In this document: positions 1 through 9,486 of the stretch, piece after piece
Layout of the letters: each line of letters begins with the position of its first letter
How positions within the stretch are numbered: position 1 is the stretch's first letter
Assembly (NCBI GenBank): GCA_963931925.1
Contig: OZ007575.1
Span: 38,446,846-38,510,845, forward strand
Direction of reading: 5' to 3'
Length of the DNA stretch: 64,000 nt
DNA from: Onchidella celtica
Lineage: Eukaryota > Mollusca > Gastropoda > Systellommatophora > Onchidiidae
The notes under the pieces: generated by a model
What the model saw: only the letters and a program-made list of their open reading frames with translations
Databases searched by the model: none
Told to the model about the DNA's origin: nothing
Translations under genes and position numbers: made by a program

Positions 1-1
1 C

Positions 2-3000
2 GAACTCCATGCCGTTTGCGCGGGATGGCAGCGTAGTGAGTACACGTCATGCCTCGCCAATCTTTTGACAGGGAGAGCGTTGGAAGTTTTCCATAGCCTC
101 ACTATTGATGACGCTAGGGACTATGACATTCTAAAGACCGCGCTATTAAAGCGTTTCCAACATACGGAAGATGGATTTCATAAGCGTTTCCGCGATTGCA
201 AGCCGGAGGCATCTGAGAATTTCTCTACTTACGTGGACCGCCTCCGCCACCTACTCAGCCGTTGGACTGAGTTGGCCGGTGTGGAAGAGGGAAACTATAA
301 GAAACTATATGATTTGATAATTAAAGACCAAATATATATGTCCTGCCACACGGACCTGGTGGCGCATTTTAAGGAACAAGCCCCCAAAACTACCGTCGAG
401 ATAACATCGATAGCGGAACGGTATGCTGCAGCTCACCCTAATCGATCGTTAGCTAAAGCTAAAGTAAACGAACCGTGTTACGCCGGCGCTGCTACTAAGA
501 CACCGGTACCGTCGAGACAATCAAGACAGCCCTTTCGACAGTCGCCGCAGGTTCGTCCACGGTCCGAGCCGCCGGTTAGCAGGAGGCAACCGAATCCCCA
601 TAAATTTTCTCGGGACTGGGAACCCCGATATACACGTCCTTTCCCTACCGGAGGACCGCGTAACAACTACTATCAAGCGCCCACATTTCCTTCTTATCGA
701 GGTACACCTCGAAGGGATGATAATCCAGTCTACTGTTATAGATGTGGCGCCGGAGGCCACATTGCGCGACAATGCAGAGTTAGATTAGATGCGGCAAATG
801 CATGCTCTGTAGCATTCACCGAAAACCGCGGTTACAGAACTAGGAATGCCGAAACCGTAGATAAAGTTATTCCAGTGATGTCCGCCCTCCACGAGCGAGG
901 CGCGCTGACATTGTATGAGGGACGAGTAAACGCCATACGAGCATCCGTATTGCGAGATTCAGGCTGTACGACCGTCGGTGTACGTGAATCCCTGGTCCGT
1001 CCTGCACAACTCCTGGATCGCGATGCGACTTGCATTACTTTTGGTGGTTCAGTTGAACATTTTCGTTTGGCGGAAATATATGTTGACACACCGTTTATAA
1101 CTGGTGTTGTCACGGCCTGCGTGCTACCAAATCCGGTCGCCGACCTAATCATTGGGAATATTCCCCACTTAAAGGACGTCTCCGATTGCGAACTCGGGAT
1201 TTGGGATGATAACGACATTGCGTGTGTCACGACAAGACAACAATCGCGTCGCCAGAGTGACGACACATTACGATCGCCTGTCGTCGATTTGGATGTAACC
1301 CCCGAGATTTTTCGTAACGAACAGCGCACAGATCCATCACTAAAGCCCCTCTTTGCTAAGATTGATCCGGACAACCCGGATACATCCAGGTTCTGCCTTA
1401 AAGACGACCTCCTATATCGCGTTGTTCGGGGAAAGCGCGAAACTATTTTGCAATTGGTCATACCGAGATCATTTCGCCGAGACATCACCCGCCTCGCGCA
1501 CGACACGCCATTGGCGGGCCACCAAGGCAAAGCGAGAACAAAATCGAGAGTCCTGTCTCAGTTTTTTTGGCCCGGGGTTTACGGGGACATAAATAGCTAT
1601 GTGTCGCGTTGCGATACATGCCAGAAAAGAACCCCCAAAGGAAAAACTTCGCGGGCGCCTATACAAGAGATGCCGCCGGTTTCCACTCCATTTCAGCGAG
1701 TTGCCGTCGACATCGTCGGGCCATTACCGAAGTCGGATAGAGGCCATCGGTTTATTCTATCAGTAATCGATTATGCCACCCGTTGGCCTGAGGCTGTCCC
1801 TTTAAAGGAAATATCGGCCGATCACGTCGCCGAGGCATTGGTGACCATATTCACACGTGTCGGATTCCCGTCCGAATTATTATCTGATAGAGGTCCGCAA
1901 TTCACCTCTGACCTTTTCAGGAAAGTATTGGAACTCACGGGCATTAGGCAGAAACTTACGTCGCCATACCATCCACAGTCCAATGGCTGTTGCGAGCGCT
2001 GGAATGCCACCATGAAAACTATGCTGGCACGCGTTTCCGCCGATAGACCTGGTGACTGGGACCGTCGACTTCCGGCCATCTTGTTCGCATATAGGGAACT
2101 CCCAAATGCGACAACGGGTTTTTCCCCGTTTGAACTGTTATACGGTCGAAAACCACGTGGCCCGATGGCCATTTTACGCGATTTATACGCCGGTTCTGAT
2201 ACCGACGTTCCTGATACGCGATCCGCGTATCAGTACATAGTCGATCTCCGACATAGAATAGTTAATGCATGCGACCTGGCTCGACAATTTGCATGCGTAC
2301 GGACCAGGTCATTTATAGGATATCGCGATCAGGGTAGTCGGTTAAGAACCCTGTCAGTCGGAGATCGGGCATTGGTGCTGTTACCAGAAACGAATAACAA
2401 ACTACTCCTCACTTGGAAAGGCCCCTTTCTAGTTAAAAAGCGACTCTCGAGAGTTAATTATCTCATTACCATACGTGGTAACGATAAGGTGTACCATATT
2501 AATATGTTGAAAAAGTATCTTACCGATGATCAAACTCATCACGATCATTCATGCCATGTTGTGGCCCAAGCAAACGCAGCGATGGTCACTATCGATGACA
2601 ACGACCGGGAGCCATTATCTATGACAAGATCGCTCCTATCCTTGCAAGCCACAGAGGACGCGACTTCCGTTAATATCAATCCAGAGCTGGATCAAAGTAA
2701 GACACAGGACATCATGAATCTTGTTCGGGAGTTTTCGCCAGTATTCACTGATTTGCCGGGTAAAACATCCTTAGTTCAACACGTCATCCGGTTGCACTCG
2801 GACGTACCCGTGTTTGTCAAACCCTACCCGCGCCCGCTGCAAGCGCACGACACCATACAGTCCGAGGTGGAAAAGATGCTCAGCTTAGGAGTCATTGAGC
2901 GCTCGACGAGCCCTTACTGCTCGCCGATTGTACTAGTAAAGAAAACAGACGGTTCCGTTAGATTTTGTATCGATTACAGGAAGCTTAACGCTCTAACCAT

Positions 3001-4060
3001 TTACGATGCTGAACCTATCCCGAATCAGGAAGATCTATTTGCGCGATTGGCCGAGTCGTCCGTGTTTTCGAAAATAGATTTGGCTAAAGGCTACTGGCAA
3101 ATCCCAATGGAAGAGGCCAGTAAACAGTACACAGCGTTTCAGACCCCTATGGGTCTCATGCAATGGAGATTCATGCCATTCGGTCTCGTAACGGCACCAG
3201 CGACATTTGCGAGGATGATGAACATCCTATTGCAGCAGACACCATGCGTCCTAAGCTACTTTGACGACATTTGCGCTTTCCATACGGATTGGAAAGGCCA
3301 CTTAGAAGCACTTCGTCAAGTGCTTAGTAAACTTCGAGATGCCGGGCTTACAGCTAAGCCTAGCAAAGTCTTCCTGGGTTATACGCAGATTAACTTTCTG
3401 GGACATACTATCGCCAAAGGCGTCCAAACACCGGACGACAGTAAGATAAGTAAGATTTTAAAACTCCAGGCTCCTCATACTAAGAAGCAGGTTCGTAGCC
3501 TGTTAGGCTTCTTAAGCTATTATCGGAAATTTGTTCCTAATTTTTCGGCCCTTACGGCCCCGTTATCCGATCTTACAAGAAAAGACAGACCCAACAAAAT
3601 TACCTGGAATACGCAGTGCGCCACCGCGCTCGCGACAGTGCAGCAACTGTTCTCCAGTTCGCCGCTGCTTATACTACCGAATATTAGGCGCACCTTCACC
3701 GTCCGAACTGACGCGTCGGACCAGGGAATTGGAGCTGTTTTGCTTCAGGAAAGAGATGGCTTATTGCGCCCTTGTATGTACGCTAGCCGGAAATTACTTC
3801 CGAGAGAGCAGAGATACGCTATTATAGAGCGAGAATGCCTGGCGATTGTATACGCCGTAGACGCGTTTTCCCGCTACCTACTTATGACAGAATTCGTCAT
3901 CGAGACAGACCATAAACCGTTGTTATTTTTAAAATCGAACCGAGCCAAGAACGCTCGTTTGACCAGATGGAGTCTGGCCCTTCAGGAATACCGCTTCATT
4001 ATAAAGGCCATTCCTGGTGGAGATAATGTCCATGCCGACCTATTATCACGGTTACCTTAA
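2..4060 (+). CDS. Gag-Pol polyprotein (Gag-PR-IN-RT-RH), 5'-partial
   Basis: This is a single-frame retrotransposon polyprotein. The frame is open from base 2, so an ATG further left is the real start; the TTG at 65 is not a start. In order it shows: a retrotransposon Gag core; one CCHC knuckle (CYRCGAGGHIARQC, about 734-775); an aspartic protease with a RDSG active site near 953; an integrase HHCC zinc finger (about 1493-1630); and a D,D35E catalytic core with Asp codons at 1709 and 1886 and Glu at 1994. A GPY/F-like segment (WKGPF) follows, then reverse transcriptase with YFDD at about 3260 and RNase H (RTDAS, ETDHKP). All catalytic residues I looked for are present. No frameshift separates gag from pol. 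The frame ends in TAA just after a DLLSRLP-type terminus. Integrase before RT is certain from the motif order. Activity is inferred. Confidence 0.96.
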   Translation, partial: ELHAVCAGWQRSEYTSCLANLLTGRALEVFHSLTIDDARDYDILKTALLKRFQHTEDGFHKRFRDCKPEASENFSTYVDRLRHLLSRWTELAGVEEGNYKKLYDLIIKDQIYMSCHTDLVAHFKEQAPKTTVEITSIAERYAAAHPNRSLAKAKVNEPCYAGAATKTPVPSRQSRQPFRQSPQVRPRSEPPVSRRQPNPHKFSRDWEPRYTRPFPTGGPRNNYYQAPTFPSYRGTPRRDDNPVYCYRCGAGGHIARQCRVRLDAANACSVAFTENRGYRTRNAETVDKVIPVMSALHERGALTLYEGRVNAIRASVLRDSGCTTVGVRESLVRPAQLLDRDATCITFGGSVEHFRLAEIYVDTPFITGVVTACVLPNPVADLIIGNIPHLKDVSDCELGIWDDNDIACVTTRQQSRRQSDDTLRSPVVDLDVTPEIFRNEQRTDPSLKPLFAKIDPDNPDTSRFCLKDDLLYRVVRGKRETILQLVIPRSFRRDITRLAHDTPLAGHQGKARTKSRVLSQFFWPGVYGDINSYVSRCDTCQKRTPKGKTSRAPIQEMPPVSTPFQRVAVDIVGPLPKSDRGHRFILSVIDYATRWPEAVPLKEISADHVAEALVTIFTRVGFPSELLSDRGPQFTSDLFRKVLELTGIRQKLTSPYHPQSNGCCERWNATMKTMLARVSADRPGDWDRRLPAILFAYRELPNATTGFSPFELLYGRKPRGPMAILRDLYAGSDTDVPDTRSAYQYIVDLRHRIVNACDLARQFACVRTRSFIGYRDQGSRLRTLSVGDRALVLLPETNNKLLLTWKGPFLVKKRLSRVNYLITIRGNDKVYHINMLKKYLTDDQTHHDHSCHVVAQANAAMVTIDDNDREPLSMTRSLLSLQATEDATSVNINPELDQSKTQDIMNLVREFSPVFTDLPGKTSLVQHVIRLHSDVPVFVKPYPRPLQAHDTIQSEVEKMLSLGVIERSTSPYCSPIVLVKKTDGSVRFCIDYRKLNALTIYDAEPIPNQEDLFARLAESSVFSKIDLAKGYWQIPMEEASKQYTAFQTPMGLMQWRFMPFGLVTAPATFARMMNILLQQTPCVLSYFDDICAFHTDWKGHLEALRQVLSKLRDAGLTAKPSKVFLGYTQINFLGHTIAKGVQTPDDSKISKILKLQAPHTKKQVRSLLGFLSYYRKFVPNFSALTAPLSDLTRKDRPNKITWNTQCATALATVQQLFSSSPLLILPNIRRTFTVRTDASDQGIGAVLLQERDGLLRPCMYASRKLLPREQRYAIIERECLAIVYAVDAFSRYLLMTEFVIETDHKPLLFLKSNRAKNARLTRWSLALQEYRFIIKAIPGGDNVHADLLSRLP

Positions 4061-4663
4061 TCTTGTTGTATTTTAGTCTGTCATATGTATTGGCGTTGGA
4101 TACTGATTAGCACCTCATTCAGAGACCGAGGGATGGTATCACATATTGTTCACCCATTGTGAACACTTTTCACCTACCCCTGTGCTTTCCTTTGTTCCAA
4201 CAGCTATTTTACTGACGTCGACCCGTATTTTGGCCACACCAGACGTTGTTGCCCAGGGTCGAGGACGAGAAGATCATGGCAGACCAGGAGTCCAGATCCA
4301 CTAATGCCATCGATGCTACTATAGTTATCTTTTCTTGAGTATTATTCATTGTATGTATGCATTCCTGATGACATTCGCACAGGATCAGTGTTGTACTCTA
4401 AAATTTTAGAGTTATGATTGTTAATGTCTACCTATTTAGAGGTAAGATTTAATCCTCAGAGAGATATATACTTTTGGACGGAGCCTTAAGATTTTCATGA
4501 AGTTTTGTCCATCAATGATACCCGTCCTGTAGGTTTTTTTCAACTTTAGTACTAGTCTTAGTTATTACCTAGTATTCTTAGTTAAGTTAACCTTTCGAGC
4601 AATTTCTCGACTCATGCCTTCCCTTTACGATAATAATTTATATCGTTAAAATTGCAAATTTTA
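4061..4663 (+). other. Retrotransposon 3' noncoding segment
   Basis: This lies between the gag-pol stop and the polypurine tract. It is AT-rich and has no convincing reading frame, so there is no sign of an env gene. Confidence 0.7.
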
Positions 4664-4679
4664 ACTGGGGTGGGGGATA
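4664..4679 (+). promoter_or_regulatory. Polypurine tract (plus-strand primer)
   Basis: ACTGGGGTGGGGGATA directly abuts the 3' LTR start. The second element has a similar purine run (TGGGGTGGCGGATGA) at the equivalent place, which supports the assignment as the plus-strand priming site. Confidence 0.85.
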
Positions 4680-5905
4680 TGTCATGATTCGGATATTGTT
4701 AAAACTCACGCTGAGAGTGAGTTGTTGTTGTTTACCAGGGCCATGAGAAATTGGCTGGTGGCCTTGAACGGTCCTCGCCAAATTATAGTTGGTGAGTAAA
4801 TAAATGTAAAGTTAAACTGCTAGAGTCACGCTTGTCGGCTTTAATGTTCGTGATTAATAAGTAATGGAGTAGGGGTGAAACAAGGTGGGGACAGTTGACA
4901 TTGTTAAGTATGACTAGACAAGTTTTTGCACGTTAACTGGCTGGTAGAATAGTGCAGACGTATTACTACAGTTAAAATGGTGGGAGGTTTCGACCTATGA
5001 GATAGCTGAACTAATTGGGCCAGCGGACTAGCACGCTGGGTAGTTGGTTAGTATATAACATCGTGTAACGTTCAGATTTAGTGAATACAGACGAGAGAAG
5101 CATCGTTTCGTGAAGTATCTCCGGTTGGCCAGTACCTGAACTGTGTGGTCTGAAGACTAAGAAGTCCTTGCTAACGGACTGACTGAGCTCTAGAAAGAAA
5201 GGTCTGAGTGGGCTGACCTTTGAAAGCCCACGCTGCGCTATTTTGATGTTCGCGCCTCTCAGTAGGCGTGAGCAATGGTAATATATCTTAATTATTCAAG
5301 TATAATAGAGATCGGAGATAGAGAGAGAACTACAGCCTCATAGGAAGACTAAGGAAACCCCAGCTGGCACTCGACCACGAGTGTCCTGTATGATAGATCT
5401 ATTGCCATAGTATGATTGGAATAATATAGCACATTGTTGATGAATTGAATAGTGATTGTGCATAAAATATAGTCTTTTGGCAACTGCTTAAATTACCTAC
5501 AAGCCGAAGAGTGCTTCTGTAGGCTTTGAACGTACGGGGCTCTCCTAACATTTAAGCCCATATGATTTATGGAGAGTTTGCCTGGCGACTGGCCAGTGGC
5601 GACTCAACTGTCACTTTAAATTGATATCCAGTTTCGTATAATATACCTATTTACTATTGATTGCAGTACCTCCATAGTTACATGAATATCATTGGTTAAG
5701 TTATTAATTAGAGTTTTTGGTTTGAATATATACCTCTATTGTCTTTTGTTTTGTTATTAATATTTATGTAAACTATGGCCTGACCGGCCTGACATATATA
5801 CGCTCTAGTTATTTAGTACTTTTCTTGTGTGGTTGTGTCCGAGTGTGAGTTAGCTGCCTCTCGTGCAGTCGTAACATCCCCAAGACCCTAACTCTGCTCG
5901 TGACA
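4680..5905 (+). repeat. 3' LTR of the first retrotransposon (1226 bp)
   Basis: It starts TGTCATGA immediately after the polypurine tract and ends TCGTGACA, giving imperfect 8-bp inverted termini. The length and termini match those of the LTRs in the second element (1238 bp, TGTCACGA...TTGTGACA). A TATATAA box near 5052 is a possible promoter. The partner 5' LTR is outside the window. Confidence 0.85.
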
Positions 5906-6832
5906 GCATGTAAATGCAGAAAATTCTTGATTTGGGGCCTTCCATTTCACAATAAAACTTACAGTTACTGCATATCGTCACAAATACTTTATCCAAATAT
6001 CATAGGGGTCACTTACGATTTATCCACCACTATTGTGTTATTGCGTCCTGAAGTATACGCGATACACATGTTCACAAGGACCCGAATGACCCAACCGCCG
6101 AGGTTATCGGCAACACACGAACGATCGGCTGTCTGGCCGCTGGCTATCCCCACACGGGGCGTTACGTGGACGGGTTCACTCATCGTGGGACAAGGGTTAA
6201 AATTTAAATTTCAAGCACAAAAACAAAAATCTGGCTAGTGGTTGTCCTCACTCTTCTTAGGCTAATAAATGTGTCAGCCTGTTTCAGACACAAATTAGAA
6301 AGAACTAATTCCATTCCTCATAAAGCTCTTTCAGTTTTCTGAGTTTTACTGCATTTATTACACTGTAAGACACACATTCACTGCCCAATCATAAAACTGT
6401 CCTGTAGCAGGTTACAAACAAATATCTGACAATGGTGGCATGCGCTTTTATTTTGTTGCACTATGAACAGAAAATTTTTTCAATAGTAAAACTAAATGCA
6501 CAAGGAATGGATGCTAGGGGGTTGCAATACAAGTCATTTTAAAAAGTTATCACACCAAAAAAAAATAATAATAATTTATAAGCTGAGCAATGACTGCAAA
6601 CATAGGCTATTACTATTTATTTGTAATTAGATTGAAAAAAATCACTCCTTTACAGGTCTCTACTAATTCTTTGAGGCAGGAATCAAAAACAGTAACACTC
6701 TTGCTTGCAAATAAAAATTTCTTAATACCCACAGGCACAGATCTAGATTAGATAAATGAGCATGAAAGACTCTTGGAAATCCAGATCAAGAGTCTTGCAC
6801 TACCACTGGCAGCAGTGTTTTTTGTCTCTCAC
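5906..6832. other. Gene-free AT-rich stretch
   Basis: Retrotransposon flank. I see no splice-flanked exon, RNA gene or repeat here beyond short A/T runs. It may be intron of the minus-strand gene whose first exon lies at 6833-6907. Confidence 0.5.
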
Positions 6833-6907
6833 CTGTGTCTTGGCCTTGTCTGACATGAGCTTCACCCGCTCGATTGCAGACACGAGCTCGAAAGCTTTGA
6901 CGCTCAT
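6833..6907 (-). CDS. Likely first coding exon of an unidentified host gene
   Basis: On the minus strand an ATG at 6907 opens exactly 25 codons, beginning MSVKAFELVS and ending SDKAKTQ. They end at a strong splice donor (CAG|GTGAGA, with GT at 6831-6832). The frame upstream of the ATG is closed by TAA, so this ATG is the natural start. The exon ends in phase 0. The peptide is helical and charged, with no low-complexity bias. I do not recognise the family. Later exons would lie to the left, perhaps beyond the retrotransposon at 1-5905. The adjacent sequence looks like a 5' UTR or promoter. A chance ATG-to-donor frame is possible. Confidence 0.5.
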
Positions 6908-7110
6908 TATGAATGCCGCTGGAGATTCTTACAATATCGATAAAATTCAGGTGCAAAACAGACGCTAGTCTCTTTTACGTGGAAAAGCGTTCTCGTTCCG
7001 GGAGTTGGGCCATGGTAGTCGCCATATTGTATACAAGAGACATCTCGTGAGAGCCACCTCCCACTTCCAATCAGGGGAAAGTACCTGTTTCTATCACGGG
7101 GAGAGAATTC
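6908..7110 (-). promoter_or_regulatory. Probable 5' UTR/promoter of the minus-strand gene
   Basis: This sits immediately upstream of the exon at 6833-6907. On the minus strand it contains ACAATATGGCGACTACC near 7010-7030, similar to YY1-type motifs found near animal transcription starts. It is less AT-rich than its surroundings. No clear TATA box was seen. The 433-bp palindrome begins about 80 bp further upstream. Confidence 0.3.
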
Positions 7111-7189
7111 TCTCTCTCTCTCTCTTGATAGTTAATATTTAGCAACTGTTTGGACAATTTATAAATACGGTGTCCCTCTTCTCACCAAT

Positions 7190-7622
7190 GATTAATATTA
7201 ACGCTGTGGCTATTCTTACGGCAGCCTACCAACTTACCTAGGCTATATTAGTCCATTGTCAGATTGATATGTAACGACGTGAGGGTCTAGTCAGTTTGTA
7301 TCATCGAGGCCGTAGGTCGATGTTCTTCTGGGCAGTAGTCAGACTGACATATCAGGGTGAGCCGCCGGGGTAGCTATGTATTGTTTTCACTCGGACTATA
7401 GAATGCATTCGGAAGTCCTTCTTAGAGTTAACGAGTGAAAACAATACATAGCTACCCCGGCGGCTCACCCTGATATGTCAATCTGACTACTGCCCAGACG
7501 AACATCGGCCTACGGCCTCGATGATACAAACTGACTAGACCCTCACGTCGTTACATATCAATCTGACAATGGACTAACAGTTGGTAGGCTGCCGTAAGAA
7601 TAGCCACAGCGTAATATTAATG
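7190..7622. repeat. Long inverted repeat (foldback), arms ~200 bp, 38-bp loop
   Basis: The left arm (7190-7393) reads as the reverse complement of the right arm (7432-7622) over its whole length. There are a few mismatches and one ~12-bp insertion in the left arm. The loop is 7394-7431. Matching landmarks are the GCTGTGGCTATTCTTACGGC block at the left outer end, and GTAGCTATGTATTG reappearing inverted next to the loop. It carries no coding capacity. It could be a foldback transposon or a TIR element collapsed to its two ends. Confidence 0.93.
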
Positions 7623-7819
7623 ATATTAGTTTTGTTGCTGGAATGATGATGATGAGGAGGAGGATATATAGCCTAACAGTAGGCCTAATAGATATATATA
7701 TGTTTCTCCCATGTGTTGCCTTGAGACTCATAAGAGATGGGATCACCCACCACTTCGTAGATATAATAGATTTTTGTGCTTGTTTGATAACACGTTCTTA
7801 TTTAGTAGGAATTACAATA

Positions 7820-7869
7820 TGTGGAACCATAGATTTACTACACTGGTGTAGTAAATCTATGTGTGGAAC
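7820..7869. mobile_element. 34-bp hairpin insertion with 8-bp target duplication
   Basis: Two perfect 16-bp arms (CATAGATTTACTACAC at 7828-7843 and its reverse complement at 7846-7861) are separated by only TG. The unit is bracketed by an exact 8-bp direct repeat, TGTGGAAC, at 7820-7827 and 7862-7869. Direct repeats abutting both tips are the mark of an inserted element, and 8 bp is the size used by hAT-like transposases. Confidence 0.75.
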
Positions 7870-7888
7870 GGAAAATCCAGGCGCCAAG

Positions 7889-7984
7889 ACAGCCCCCCCC
7901 CCCAAACCATGCTTAATAAATGATTCTTATCACCCTGGCTTTAAGTCAGCTTTGTTTCATATGGTTTGGGGAAGGGGGGGGGGA
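7889..7984. repeat. Poly-C/poly-G inverted repeat
   Basis: A C-run followed by AAACCAT (about 7891-7910) is mirrored by ATGGTTTGGGGAAG plus a G-run (about 7959-7984). This gives a potential hairpin with homopolymer arms. Confidence 0.6.
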
Positions 7985-9205
7985 TAGAGATCTGATATTT
8001 CAAAGCTAGTCATGAACAATAAGCGAAAAGTACTGGCGCTTCCCACTGAATCAGCGGCTCAGATTATAAACAATTAATGTGCCCTTTATAAGCCTTCATT
8101 TTCAATTGGCGCCAGTCTGCGCAGGCCGATCGATCTATACCTTGTACAGTATAACACATTATCATTCTGTGAACGTCTCACACTGCTGTGCAGGTTGATT
8201 ATGGTTAGAAAACGGATGCATAAATCCCACTTCTTTTTGTTTTTATCACGTTGGGAATTACTTTAATGATGTTACCGACACTGCTGACAATATGTCAACT
8301 AGTAAACAGATAAGTTTCCTACAACAAATAGGTTTATGGTAGTCTGAGAAGTGGTTGTTCAATACATGTATAGCGTCTGTACGGCATTACCAAGAATTAG
8401 TCTATCGTGGCATACTTCAAAATGGCGAGAATAGGCCTACTCTTAAATGCATAACCTGGAAAGATATTGAAAGATACAAGTTCTTTGAGGGCGAAGTTAA
8501 TAATCGTGAATAATAGATGATGGTTTAAAAATGACTTTAGCCTTATTATAATGATTGTGCGCTAAACCGGACGGTTGTCTTGAAGTGTCTAAATTGAATG
8601 TTTGACCACGCACCATAAAGCTTGACAAAAAATGGAAAGAATTGTTGAAAAAAAAAATATTTCTCTGCACATCCAATCATAAAAGAGAGCACCGAAAGGG
8701 GGGGGGGGGGGGACTAAAGGATTAATTGGTGTAAACATTTTCTTCGAATGAAGTGGTAAAGAAAACAGAAAAGGAGTCAAGCCCGATGGGGTAAAAGAAT
8801 GACTGAAATAAAAGATGATAAGAAGTAATTATGTTTGCAAAAATTACTGAATATTTAGACAACTGGCACGGCAGACACGAGGGTTCTGAATGAAAAAGAA
8901 ATAGATTCAATAACAAGTAACCAGCCAGACAAACATAAATAAAGTCAAAATTGGGCAAAAAGAAAAGGTTGTATGTTGCAAAACCCCGCGTGAGAAATAA
9001 AACCCAAACAATACAAAGCAAACTAAAGAGAAGACAAACATAAACAATATACCGGTAAACTCTGGCAAAGAATGCCAAAGGTTTTCCACGTTGAGGGGAG
9101 GAGACTATCCCAATTTATACACTTAATACAAGTTTCGTGTACGGTATCTGAAACTTCTTACTGCGATGTATACTGATAAATAAATGTGGTGCAATCACAA
9201 GATCG
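7985..9205. other. Gene-free stretch with a poly-G tract near 8698-8712
   Basis: No recognisable gene. The overlapping minus-strand frames at 8589-9089 are hydrophobic, lack splice context and appear to be chance frames in AT-rich DNA. Confidence 0.5.
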
Positions 9206-9434
9206 TCACCGCTTCCTGAGACTTTAGAAAAACATTAGAAAAATCGATTTATATGTATTACATTCAAAACCGCATCGAATGATCTTAGTTACTGACTCCT
9301 AAGCCGAAACATAATGGAATGGCAAACTGTCAAAAATTCCTCGTAACTAGACCAGTTGTGCTGAAATAAAACAGTTTTTTGCTTCTCCTGAAAAGTAGCT
9401 AAAAACCGATTACTACAGTTATAAGGAACTGTGA
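9206..9434. mobile_element. MITE family A, copy 1
   Basis: A 229-bp unit with imperfect inverted ends (GTCACCGCTTCCTGAGAC and GTCACAGTTCCTTATAAC). Its inner sequence matches, in reverse complement, the unit at 56061-56284; shared blocks include GTTTCGGCTTAGGA and AGCACAACTGGTCTAGT. It is non-coding and lies just 3' of GPCR 1. Confidence 0.7.
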
Positions 9435-9486
9435 CAAAAATGGTCAGGCCTAACAGTCAGGCATAGATGCAGAAGACCATCGTCCA

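Larger units (their letters stand above)
1..5905 (+). mobile_element. Gmr1-like Ty3/gypsy LTR retrotransposon, 3' part
   Basis: This is the 3' portion of an LTR retrotransposon that enters from beyond the left edge. It contains most of an open gag-pol frame, a 3' noncoding segment, a polypurine tract and a complete 3' LTR. The 5' LTR, primer binding site and start of gag are outside the window. The integrase precedes reverse transcriptase, so this belongs with the Gmr1-like branch and not with standard Ty3/gypsy elements. The uninterrupted frame suggests a fairly recent insertion. The target-site duplication cannot be checked because the left end is missing. Confidence 0.95.

Noticed and set aside
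65-67. TTG at 65 as the gag-pol start
   Set aside because: The same frame is open back to base 2 with Gag-like residues (LHAVCAGWQRSEY), so the true start is left of the window.
8002-8076. Short + frame MNNKRKVLALPTESAAQ resembling a transposase N-terminus
   Set aside because: Only about 21 codons, with no helix-turn-helix continuation or DDE motifs downstream.
8589-9089. Overlapping hydrophobic minus-strand frames as a membrane protein
   Set aside because: Phe/Leu-rich frames arise from A-rich + strand sequence; no helix pattern or motif conserved with the GPCRs.
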